DNA from: Amorphophallus konjac
Taxonomy: Eukaryota > Streptophyta > Magnoliopsida > Alismatales > Araceae
Direction of reading: 5' to 3'
Assembly: GCA_022559845.1 (NCBI GenBank)
Contig: CM040125.1
Coordinates: forward strand, 322,221,829 to 322,285,828
Length of the DNA: 64,000 bases
The notes beneath the pieces are model-generated. The model had not been told where the DNA came from, searched no databases, and worked only from the letters and a program-made list of their open reading frames with translations. Below are positions 54,803-64,000 of this stretch, piece after piece; within the stretch, counting starts at the first letter, position 1; every line of letters starts with the position of its first letter. The translations under genes were made by a program, and so were the position numbers.

Positions 54803-56153
54803 GATGATGCCAACACTATGAATCAAGCAATATCATGGCATATCAAGCAATTAACTGCAGCTTCAACAAACAAAGCAAATTCAAAACAAGTGCAAGCACA
54901 GATAAATTAAACACTACTGTAGATGCACTTCTTTCTCAAAAAACCACTCCCCCACAACTCATGATCAACTGATGATCTGATCTACTGATATTGCTAAACT
55001 TCTCTCCCCCTTTGACATCAGCAAAAGGAAATGTAGAATATATGAAAGTGCTGGAGACATGAGGACGAAGTGCAGTAACTGCTTAGTGCAGAAAGTCATG
55101 AGTAGGTCTTAAGAGAATAAGTAAGGTTCTAAACTCAAGTGAAGATTCTGTAAACTCTAGTACACAATAGAGATATAGAATGATAGAAAGGTTTATCAGC
55201 ATACAAAGTGTATGATTTAGAGCAGGAGTTAACAAGTATGGCCTGATATAGCTGAGCATTCAACTATCCTACAAGACAGCAAGAGACAAATTCAGAGAGG
55301 TGTTCTCAAGGTATTGAGGACAAGCAATCCATTGGTTGCACAACAACAAAGAATTTTTGAGATGATTTTCAAGAAGATCAATGAGTAAGTTGGTGATTCA
55401 CTCTTTTGACATTAGAGAGACACCTTGATTAGAGGCCTGAATCCCCAATTACTTAGAGTGAGTACCTCATTACTTCCTTTTTTTTATTAAGGAACAGAGT
55501 TAGTAACTGTGGCTTTTGACATGAGAAAACACCTTGATTAGAGGCCAGAGTCCCCAGTTACTCACCAGCAAGCCACCATTGCTCTGTCATGTCTTTTCAT
55601 TCATTTTTAAGCATTTGACACCTCATGACATAGGAGAAATATTCATTTCATTGATGAAACTCCCAGTTTCTCAGTGCCCAAAACAAGACATGTTTGTTTA
55701 GTTAAGCCCTTGTGTTAAAGAGATAGAATGATTGAAAACAATACCAGAAGGACTATTTCTTGAAGTGAATCTTGAAGTCTAGATTTGAAGCTGATTGGGT
55801 CAGATATCAAGACATACAAGTTTTGGCCTGAACCAGAATTATTAACAATGTAGGAAGATATACCTTTTACAATTAATCCAGATCTCTGAAAGAATACTAA
55901 AGGAAAGATTCTGACTGGATTTTAGAATCACTGACTTATAGACTTAAGAATTAAGTGACATTCTACTGTCTGAGAGAACCACACTAGATCTGTCATGAAA
56001 ACCAGCAAAGACACATATCTGGTCAAACCTTTTGAATCTGTCAAAGAACTCTTCCTCTCACAGCTCAATCAGCTCCCCCTCACTCAAAGCAGTCCTGAAA
56101 GCTAACCAACAGATAGACAGAACTCCCCCTCACAAAAAGAACAGACTTCACAT
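54803..56153 (-). other. SIRE post-pol non-coding region
   Basis: Between the pol stop and the PPT there is 1.35 kb with no significant ORF. Some SIRE relatives carry an env-like ORF here; this one does not. Two copies of CACCTTGATTAGAGGCC with nearby CCCCA(A/G)TTACT at about 55427-55565 are also present in the other SIRE fragment (46170-46320). Confidence 0.75.
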
Positions 56154-57998
56154 TTAAGACAGTTTGTATAAGCCTAATTCTCTTCTCAGTGTTGTGAATT
56201 TTTCATTATCCAAAGATTTAGTGAAGATGTCAGCAATCTGATTATCTGTGCCTACATGAATCAGTTCAAAATTACTTTTAGAAACCTCATCTCTTATGAA
56301 ATGATGCCTTATCTCTATGTGTTTGGTGCGTGAATGTAAAACAGGATTTTTGGCAAGATTAATGGCACTTGTGTTATCACAATAGATAGGTGTGCACCCC
56401 AGGTCTACTTGGTAGTCCTGAAGCTGGTGTTTAATCCATATGACTTGTGTTCCACAACTCCCTGCAGCTACATATTCAGCTTCTGCAGTGGAGAGGGCCA
56501 CAGAATGTTGTTTCTTGGAGCCCCAAGACACTAAACACCCGCCCAAAAATTCACAATGACCACTAGTACTTTTCTTGTCTAGTTTACAGCCTGCATAATC
56601 AGCATCTGTGTATGCAACTAAGTTAAATGTGTGTGGTGCAAGAAACCATAAACCAAGAGAATGAGTAGCTGACAGATATCTGAAAATTCTTTTCACTACA
56701 GCTAAATGTAATTCAGTAGGTCTAGACTGATACCTTGCACACATTCCTACACTGAATTGTATATCAGGTCTAGAAACTATCAAGTAAAGAAGAGATCCAA
56801 TCATACCTCGATAAAGTTTGGCATTTACTTCTTTACCTCTCTCATCTGCATCCAGTGAGATATTGGTACCCATGGGTGTTGTAATGTGCTTTAGGTTTTC
56901 CATACCAAACCTCTTGAACAGTTCCAATGTGTATTTGGTCTGGTTGATGAAGCACCCATCCTCTAGCTGCTGTACCTGCAAGCCTAGAAAGTATTTTAGT
57001 TCACCAACCAAACTCATTTCAAATTCAGCAGACATCAGTTTAGAAAATTCATCACATAGTTCATGCTTAGTTGATCCAAATACTATGTCATCTACATATA
57101 CCTGAACTATGATGAGATCTCTACTTGTACCCTTGGTAAATAGAGTTTGATCAACCTTACCTCTTTTGTAGCCCTTGCTGATCAGAAATTCAGTCAATCT
57201 TTCATACCATGCTCTTGGAGCCTGCTTTAGACCATACAAGGCTTTGTTTAACCTGAAAACTTGGTTAGGTTGAGGAGAGAATTGAAATCTGGGGGGTTGT
57301 TCAACAAAAACCTCTTCTTTAATGACTCCATTTAAAAAGGCACTTTTAACATCTATTTGTTGGAGTTTTATATTCTTTGAACATGCAAAGGCAAGCAACA
57401 TTCTTATAGCTTCCATCCTAGCAACAGGTGCATAGGATTCATCGAAGTCTACACCAAATTCTTGACAGTAGCCCTTGGCTACTAATCTGGCCTTATTCCT
57501 TGAGATGACTCCATCTTCATTCATTTTATTTTTGAACACCCACTTAGTTCCTATGATATTAACATTATCTGGTCTTGGAACAAGTTCCCAAACATTGTTT
57601 CTTTCGAACTGGCCTAATTCCTCACTCATGGCATTGACCCAAGCTTGATCAGCCAAGGCCTCTTCTATTGATTTGGGTTCAATTTGTGAGACTAAAGCAA
57701 TTAAGTCTTCATTATTCACATTCCTAAAATGGGACCTAGTCCGAAGAGGATCTTCAGGATTGCCTATGACATTATCTATCGGATGGTCTTTAAGAAATCT
57801 AACATTGGTTGAAGACTCACCTGTTTCTCTTGGCCCTTCCTGATTGAGGGGATTTGTTGTTCCACTCGGCTGAGTCTTCTCTTCTTCTTGGTCTTCTAGG
57901 AATTTCCCATCATGATTGGAGTCCCTGTCAAAATTTTCAATGTTAGACACACCTTTCTTTTCACTGAAAATAATGTGAGGAGACTCTTCCACTTTCTA
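56154..57998 (-). pseudogene. SIRE pol: reverse transcriptase and RNase H
   Basis: The frame is the same as integrase, separated only by TAG at 57998-57996 (FNISDxKVEESPHII, where relatives have a sense codon such as Leu). RT spans ALADQAWVNAMSEELGQFER, WVFKNKMNEDGVISRNKARL and DVKSAFLNGVIKEEVFVEQP, with catalytic VQVYVDDIVFGST. RNase H has AYTDADYAGCKLDKKSTSG (Asp), STAEAEYVAA (Glu), YCDNTSAINLAKNP (Asp) and TDNQIADIFTKSL (Asp). The stop is at 56156-56154. Over 612 codons it is intact, so the enzyme itself looks functional apart from the upstream TAG. Confidence 0.93.
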
Positions 57999-59256
57999 AT
58001 CTGATATGTTAAATACCCTATATGCCCTTGACACTTCAGAGTAACCTAAAAATATTCCAGGGGAGCTTTTAGCTTCAAACTTGTCTAAATCTTTCTTGTC
58101 ATTGTTATGAATAAAATATTTTGTTCCAAAAATTCTGATATGAAACAAGTTTGGTTTCTTACCTTTTAGAAGCTCATAGGGTGTTTTCTTGTGAATGGGT
58201 CTTACCATGGCCCTGTTGATTATGTAAGTTGCTGTATTGGCCGCTTCTATCCAAAACCTTCTTGATAACTTACTTTCAATCAACATGGTTCGGGCCATCT
58301 CCACCACAGTTCTATTTCTTCTCTCCACAATCCCATTCTGTTCAGGTGTCCTGGGAGAAGAAAACCTGTGAGTTAGTCCCTCTCTTTCACAAAGATCAGA
58401 AAACATGGAGTTTTCAAACTCACCTCCATGATCAGATTGAATAGTACAGATCTTGTGTTTTCCTTCTTGTTTGACCTTATTGAAAAACAGATTAAACTTT
58501 TGAAATGCATCACTTTTATTTGCTAAGAAGAATATCCATGAATATCTAGAGAAGTCATCTATGATGACATAGCCAAACATGTTTCCATTAAGACTCTGAG
58601 TTCTAGTGGGACCGAAAAGGTCTATATGGAGAAGTTCCATTGGTCTAGAGGACAATGGCTCAGATCTTAATTTAAAAGAGTTTCTGGTCTGTTTGCCTAG
58701 AGCACAGGCATCACATGATTTTGATATCGAATTGAATTTAATTCTAGGCATGCCTCTAACTAAATCATGCTTGACCAATTTATTTAAAGTAGTAAAGCTA
58801 GCATGACCTAGACGTCTATGCCATTCAAAAACATCATTTTCAGAATTGGCAGATAAACAAATATTAGATTCAGATTCCTCATCTAAGTCTACTATGTAGA
58901 CATTATTAATCCTGTTGGCTACAAATTTAACCACATCAGAATTTATTTCAAAGATTTTGCATGAATTATCATCAAATACAACCCTGTGACCCTTGTCACA
59001 TAACTGACTAATGCTAATCAGGTTGTGTTGCAGACCTTCCACAAGTAGAACTTTTTCAATGGAGTTTGTGGAAGTCTTACCTACTGTGCCAACTCCAATT
59101 GTCTTACCTTTGTTCTTTCCTCCAAACTTGACCAGACCCCCTACCTTCATCTCTATCTTGCTGAACTTGGATCGGTCTCCTGTCATATGCCTGGAGCAGC
59201 CACTGTCGAGGTACCACTTGTTGTCTTCAGCTGCCAGGCCAACTTACACAACAAAG
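57996..59256 (-). pseudogene. SIRE pol: protease active site and integrase
   Basis: The frame opens just after a shift near 59257 with AEDNKWYLDSGCSRHMTGDR, the copia protease active site (Asp-Ser-Gly). The integrase zinc-binding domain is HRRLGHASFTTLNKLV...CDACALGKQ. The core has LLHIDLFGP, IQSDHGGEFEN and PEQNGIVERRN, which supply the DDE triad. The C-terminal part is GTKYFIHNNDKKDLDKFEAK. TAG at 57998-57996 ends it. All key residues are kept. Confidence 0.92.
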
Positions 59257-59682
59257 TCAAGCAAAGTGATTTGGAACCCAAGATGAGTTGGGTCCAAAGA
59301 CATTGTTCAATTCACTGATCAAATGTTTAGGAATCCAGATTTGCTTCAACATTGTTTTCTCTGGCACCTTTACTTCTGTTTTATTGAAATTATTGCCGGC
59401 TGGTCTGGAAAAGTAAGTTTTATTCCATTCATTAGGCTTGACATTTCTAGAATATCTCCTGTAAGTTTGTTGATCAGCATATTTTTGAAGATGCTGATCA
59501 TTTCTCCAGTAGGTCCTCTTTGGACCCATTTGATTGTAGTACTTCCATCTTTTCTTCTGATCCCCTTGCTTGGTCCATTTATCATTTATGTTCTGATTGG
59601 TAGGCTTAGTGAAAGTTTTCATAAAATTCATTCCCATTTTAAAATGTTGACCAGCACTGTTTTTAGAACTTTCCTTCTGACC
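59257..59682 (-). pseudogene. SIRE gag-pol linker
   Basis: It continues in the gag frame after the TAA at 59685-59683: SAGQHFKMGMNFMKTFTKPT, KRWKYYNQMGPKRTYWRND, WIPKHLISELNNVFGPNSSW, ending in HFA and TGA at 59257. It is basic and aromatic-rich with no catalytic motif, and corresponds to the stretch between gag and protease in SIRE polyproteins. The next domain is in another frame, so a one-base indel lies near 59250. Confidence 0.8.
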
Positions 59683-61413
59683 TTAAGTTCCCTTACTATT
59701 GTTTGAGCTGGATGGTGTGTCCAGCTTTTCTTTTCCCTTCTCTGGGCAGAAGGTAATGGTTTTGAATTGTAAGGGTCTTTTGTTAGATGGGTCATAGCCT
59801 AGACCCTCCTTATTGAAATTAACCCTAGCCCCCAGTATTGCATCTAGACTGGATTTTCCTTGGATAAACTTTTCCAAGACTTTCTGTTTGTCTTCCAGCT
59901 CCTTTTGAAGGGACTCAGAATTTTTTAGAAGTTCACCATTGACTTTCTTAACAACTTTGTATTTTTCTGAGTTCACTCTACTTTCATTTAAGCTTTCTGC
60001 AATTCGTATTTTGAGTTCATTCAGCTGATTTTGACTGTCCTGGTTTTCTCCCTTGAGCTTATCATTTTCTTTTTTTAGTGAGGTCATTTCTTCTAGTTGC
60101 TCTTTTAGTTTCTGATTTTCCTCACAAACCTGGGTTTGTTCTTCAACAGTGGTATTAAGTTTTCTTTTCAGAACTCTATGCTCTTTACTAAGAGAATTAA
60201 ACTTATCTAACAATTCACCATAAGCATCCTCCCAGTCATCAATCGAGAAATTTTCAAAGATAGTTATTACCTCTTCCTCGCTGTTTGCCATTAGGAAAAT
60301 TCCTTCTTCATATTCCTCTGAGGAAGTGTCTTCGGGATCTTCTTCTTCCTCGTTCCATGTGCAGACCATCGCCTGAGGTTTTTTCTTCTTCTGCACCTTT
60401 ATGTTCTTCCTCTGAAAGTAGGGACCCTTCTTCTGAAGATCTGGACACTCGCCTTTCATGTGTCCCTGTCTGTTACAATGAAAACAAGTAAGTCTCTTAG
60501 AGTTTCTGTCCTTATGATTGCTAGATTCAGCATTCTTGCCAAAGGAATATGGCTTCTTCCTCCTAAAGGTTTTCCCCTTTTTCTTCAAAAATTTTCTGAA
60601 CTGTCGAGTGAGTATTGCCTGCTCCTCCTGGTCGAGATCAGAAAAACCATCAAGCTCGGACTCGGACTCGGGGCTACTGCTGTTGTTCCCACTGTTGCTA
60701 CCCTTGTTGCGGGATGCCCTTAGAGCTACATTCTTAGCCTTCCTATCACTTCCTTCACCTCCTCCTTTGAAATTCATCTCACAGGTCATGAGGGATCCTA
60801 TGAGTTCATTCACAGTCAAGGTAGTCAGATCTTTTGACTCTTCAATCACAATGGCCTTAGTGTGCCATGCCGGGGATAGAGATCTCAGAATTTTCCTGAC
60901 AATGTCTGCCTCAGCTAGCTCTTTCCCTAGCCCCTTAAGAGTATTCGTGATCAAAGATAACCTAGCATACATTTCAGTAATATTCTCCTCTGGTTTCATT
61001 TTAAATAGTTCATACTCAGAGGTGTAGACATTTACCTTTGAGGCTCTCACTTGAGCTGTACCTTCATAGATTAGCTGCAGCTCGTCCCACATTCGTTTGG
61101 CAGTCTTGTAGGTAGATATGCGAGCATATTCCTCTTGGTGAACAGCACACTGGATGATGTTCAGCGCCGTCCAGTTGAGTGAAGATAGCTTGACATGGTC
61201 AGTTGTCCACGCGTCCTCGTTCGGTGGCAGATCATACGGCCCAACAGTAATTACTCTCCACAGCTTATGGCTCTGAGCCCTGATAAACACTTCCATCCTG
61301 TTCTTCCAAAACAGATATTTATTACCATCAAAAAATGGAGGGTGACTAATGGATTGACCTTCAGCCATGAAGCTTCTAGGACCATTAGCATTTCCCTGAC
61401 CGTTCGTCCACAT
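59683..61413 (-). CDS. SIRE gag (with zinc knuckle and coiled coil)
   Basis: 576 codons. The first ATG after the PBS is at 61413 (MWTNGQGN); a longer reading starts at TTG inside the PBS and is unlikely. Domains: PPFFDGNKYLFWKNRMEVFI and MWDELQLIYEGTAQVRASKV, then YELFKMKPEENITEMYARLS (capsid, UBN2/retrotran-gag type, residues about 25-220); a Ser/Asp-rich linker; CCHC knuckle CFHCNRQGHMKGEC at about 60498-60457; acidic TWNEEEEDPEDTSSEEYEEG; then a long coiled coil (VEEQTQVCEENQKLKEQLEE onward). It assembles the particle and binds RNA. The TAA at 59685-59683 separates it in frame from the linker. In SIRE relatives gag-pol is usually continuous, so this may be a mutation or a readthrough stop. 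Confidence 0.9.
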   Translation of the reverse strand: MWTNGQGNANGPRSFMAEGQSISHPPFFDGNKYLFWKNRMEVFIRAQSHKLWRVITVGPYDLPPNEDAWTTDHVKLSSLNWTALNIIQCAVHQEEYARISTYKTAKRMWDELQLIYEGTAQVRASKVNVYTSEYELFKMKPEENITEMYARLSLITNTLKGLGKELAEADIVRKILRSLSPAWHTKAIVIEESKDLTTLTVNELIGSLMTCEMNFKGGGEGSDRKAKNVALRASRNKGSNSGNNSSSPESESELDGFSDLDQEEQAILTRQFRKFLKKKGKTFRRKKPYSFGKNAESSNHKDRNSKRLTCFHCNRQGHMKGECPDLQKKGPYFQRKNIKVQKKKKPQAMVCTWNEEEEDPEDTSSEEYEEGIFLMANSEEEVITIFENFSIDDWEDAYGELLDKFNSLSKEHRVLKRKLNTTVEEQTQVCEENQKLKEQLEEMTSLKKENDKLKGENQDSQNQLNELKIRIAESLNESRVNSEKYKVVKKVNGELLKNSESLQKELEDKQKVLEKFIQGKSSLDAILGARVNFNKEGLGYDPSNKRPLQFKTITFCPEKGKEKLDTPSSSNNSKGT

Positions 61414-61424
61414 GATGCAAACCC

Positions 61425-61436
61425 GCTCTGATACCA
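61425..61436 (-). promoter_or_regulatory. SIRE primer-binding site (tRNA-Met)
   Basis: TGGTATCAGAGC on the minus strand, 2 nt after the LTR end (AACA-TT-TGGTATC), extending to GGG. It primes minus-strand synthesis from initiator tRNA-Met. Confidence 0.92.
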
Positions 61437-61438
61437 AA

Positions 61439-64000
61439 TGTTAGCGCAGCAAGAGTGATATAGAAGGGGGGGATGAATAGATCACTCCCGTTTTCTGAAA
61501 CTTCAGCGGAAAATCACTACTTTGAAAATCACCCTACCGAATATAGCTAAACAAACTAGCTAATGCAGTGAGAAACTAAGACAGAGTAATAAGGTGCGAT
61601 TGGAAGAGGCCGTCCACACACAAGCACATTGCCAAGCAGATAGAGAGCATCAATGATTGCAGAAAACCACAAAGGAGACAAGAGATTTTAAGGTGGTTCG
61701 ATTGTAGTCCACAATCTACATCCACCCCTCACTCCAACTAGAGTAAGGATTCCACTAGCCAATGCTAGAAACCTGCAGACTCAGTCTGCGAATAAAGTGC
61801 TGCCACACAGCTTGAATAACCAAGGGAAACAAATCCCTCAACCAAACTCTGCTACCCACAGAGCTTGAAACCTGTTCCAGCTACCAACTAGAATAGAACC
61901 GGAGATAGCTCTCCCTTCCTCCAACTCGGAGGGAACCTGCTAATGACAATCCGTCACTAGCAAAACTAGAGATCTACGATCTCTCTTCCTCTGCAGCCCA
62001 GAGGGAAACCGGAGTAACACTCCCTTCCTCCAAACACCGGAGGGAAACAGTTCGGAATCAGAAGTATGAGCAAATACAAAGAAAAACAGAAGAGAAACAA
62101 AGACCAACGAAGAACAACAATCGTTTCTAAAAAACCAACACAAATGTAGCTTCCAAGGAAGCAATTCTTCAAACCACAGACACTACTCTCTCTCTCTCAA
62201 ACATATTCCTCTCAGATCTAAATAAAATGGGACTCTGCTCTTTCTCTTTTCTGGATCGTGTAACCTCACACAAATGCCTTCTCCTCTTTCTTTTCACGAT
62301 CATCTTCTACTGAAGGACGATGCTCCATATATATAGCAGACGATTGGCGTGTGGCTTTCAGGTTCCCGCCCATGAACTTTTTGCCAGATCATTTGAATTT
62401 TGACCACATGGCAGCATCCTGACTGGGTTGCCATCCACATGTCATGTTCCTGGTTTTTTGGATCACGTGCCAGGTGCCAACCTCGGATCACGTGCCCAAT
62501 CATCAGCCTGAATTACCTGCAGACAGAGACAAAAGGAATGTATATACTTAGTTAGTTCAGGCTTTTAACACGAGTGTATATACTTCAGAAGCAGCAACTG
62601 AATAAGTGTGTACACTGAGAGAGTGTATAGACTTTGAGTCTTCATGCGAGCTCAGTGTATAGACTTGAGGAAATTCAAGCAATGCAACACAATGTATATA
62701 CTTAGAATCAGTAAGTGAGTAAGTGTGTACACTGGGAGAGTGTATAGAGTTGAAGTTCTTCATGCGAGCTCAGTGTATGGACTTTCAGTTAAATGCATTA
62801 ACATACCAAGGGAATGAGTGTATGGACTTAAAGCATCAATTAACCAAGTGTGTAGAGTGTATACACTTGACTGCGTGCATGACAGACAATGTCTAGACTT
62901 GCTATTAACATGCATGAGAACCCAATGCACAGACATGCTGTAGCTTCAGCTGACGACCCCAGTGTATAGACTTGCTGAGGGAGAGACTGTACAGACTTGA
63001 AGCAAAGCAAGGCAATCGAGTGTGTAGACTTCACGATGTGCAGACTTGCCAAAGAAACGGTTGTACAGACTTTAGCTCAAGAGCGATGTATAGAGTTTTG
63101 AAAGCTTGAACAACGAAGCATGCTGTAAAGACTTTGAGTGAAGGCATGAACAGTGAATCAATGTGTGGACTTCACTTCAAGCACGCTACAGCCCAATGAA
63201 TAGACTTGCCACCAACGCAATGTGTAGACTTGACTACTGCAAGCACAGGCTGTACATACTTGGTGTGAAGAACACAAGCCAAGTGCAGTGTATGGACTTT
63301 ATGCAAGAAAATAAGTGTGCATTGTATAGACTTGAGTGATGAGTGGACTTTCAATGAAGAGGCTGTACAGACATGATGAAATCACGATGTGTAGACTTGC
63401 CAAATATAGTTGGTCTATGTACAGTCTAGAACAAGGCTAAGTCTGTACAGACTTGAACAAACACAGTGTATAGACTTTCGCAAGGCAACGTTGGTAAAAC
63501 TACCAATGTGCAGACTTTCAAAGTTGAACGTAGGTAAAGAACCCAATGTGCAGACTTGGAAGTGCAACGTAGGAACAGATGCCAATGTACAGACTTTGGC
63601 AAGCAACGATGTACAGACTTGCACAGTTCCAGCTGAATGATGTATAGACTTTACCTATAAGTCCATTTGTACAAACTTGAACTGAAGACCAATGTATGGA
63701 CTTCAAACGTGAGTGATACGCTGTACAGACTTTGAAGTTACACTGTGGATGTATAGACTTGAATGAGCATGGAGTGTATAGACTTAAAGGTCTGAAGGCG
63801 ATGTACAGACTTGGAGAGTTGAAGCCGATGTACAGACTTGCAGATGCGAAGCCAATGTACAGACTTTATGATATGAAGCCAATGTACAGACTTACAGATG
63901 CAAAGCCAATGTACAGACTTTATGATATGAAGCCAATGTACAGACTTGCATATGCGAAGCTGATTTACAGACTTTAAATGAATTCAACGGAAGAATGTAT
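61439..64000 (-). repeat. SIRE 5' LTR (truncated by window edge)
   Basis: It matches 51913 to about 54475 nearly base for base, including the TATA box (about 62326-62336) and the first two thirds or more of the TGTA(C/T)AGACTT array (62560-64000). By comparison about 310 bp of LTR lie beyond the window. After that the displaced chromovirus RT, protease and gag are expected. Confidence 0.9.

Larger units (their letters stand above)
51913..64000 (-). mobile_element. SIRE/Maximus-type Ty1/copia retrotransposon (5' LTR cut by window edge)
   Basis: Minus-strand order: 5' LTR (from beyond 64000 to 61439), tRNA-Met PBS, gag, protease, integrase, RT/RNase H, 1.35-kb non-coding region, PPT, 3' LTR (54787-51913). 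Integrase before RT marks it as copia. The long gag with coiled coil and single CCHC, the PPT context and the long LTRs mark it as SIRE. The two LTRs are nearly identical where both are visible, so the insertion is recent. The left flank is CCGGG in chromovirus RT. Coding damage is slight: one in-frame TAA, one frameshift and one TAG. Confidence 0.93.

Noticed and set aside
54803..56153. Env-like ORF of the SIRE element
   Set aside because: Searched because some SIRE relatives have one here; no frame longer than a few tens of codons was found.

Overview
The window is plant nuclear DNA, almost certainly flowering-plant heterochromatin. It consists of nested LTR retrotransposons and I found no host gene, tRNA gene or intact cellular ORF. 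The assignment rests on the element families present: Ty3/gypsy Tat-lineage elements (Ogre/Retand-like, with a second RNase H), Tekay-type and other chromodomain chromoviruses, SIRE/Maximus-type Ty1/copia elements, a Cassandra TRIM whose LTRs carry a 5S rRNA-like segment, and a LARD-like element with very long LTRs. The species cannot be named from the sequence. Family names come from recognition of protein motifs and termini, not from a database search.

Layout. (1) 1-3651: 5' part of a minus-strand Tat/Ogre-like element, running off the left edge (open gag ORF, leader, primer-binding site, LTR). (2) 3652-15531: a SIRE-like LTR split by a 9.7-kb non-coding LARD-like element (3887-13572), whose 5' LTR carries a complete Cassandra (6216-6943) with a perfect 5-bp target duplication. 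(3) 15532-16181: a Tat integrase fragment that hosts both neighbours. (4) 16182 to about 38530: a plus-strand Tat/Ogre-like element with all domains recognisable but many stops and frameshifts. A full-length Tekay-type element (21541-31961) is inserted into its protease region. (5) About 38540-43565: a Retand-like Tat element, cut in the RNase H-integrase linker by (6) the 3' LTR and 3' non-coding part of a SIRE-like element (43566-46858). That fragment is cut by (7) a minus-strand chromovirus (46859-51912), which is cut inside its reverse transcriptase by (8) a nearly complete SIRE-type copia element (51913 to beyond 64000).

How the parts work. Each autonomous element encodes, or once encoded, gag (particle), protease, reverse transcriptase/RNase H and integrase, with promoter and poly(A) signals in the LTRs. 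The LARD and Cassandra copies encode nothing and must depend on enzymes from others. Most coding regions are dead. The Tekay pol is one continuous frame with six nonsense codons, at least five of which fit C-to-T or G-to-A change, as expected from decay of methylated cytosine.

Most unusual signal. The LTRs and leaders contain family-specific arrays of short motifs, many of them small inverted repeats. The Tat elements and the Tekay element share the same inverted-repeat core (ACGCC/GGCGT) in the same two places, upstream of TATA and in the transcribed leader. In both, the leader array is followed by a homologous module of about 95 bp. These elements belong to different gypsy lineages, so this suggests an exchanged or convergent regulatory cassette. 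The SIRE-type LTRs instead carry dense arrays of an 11-bp motif upstream of TATA, with a different motif in each subfamily.
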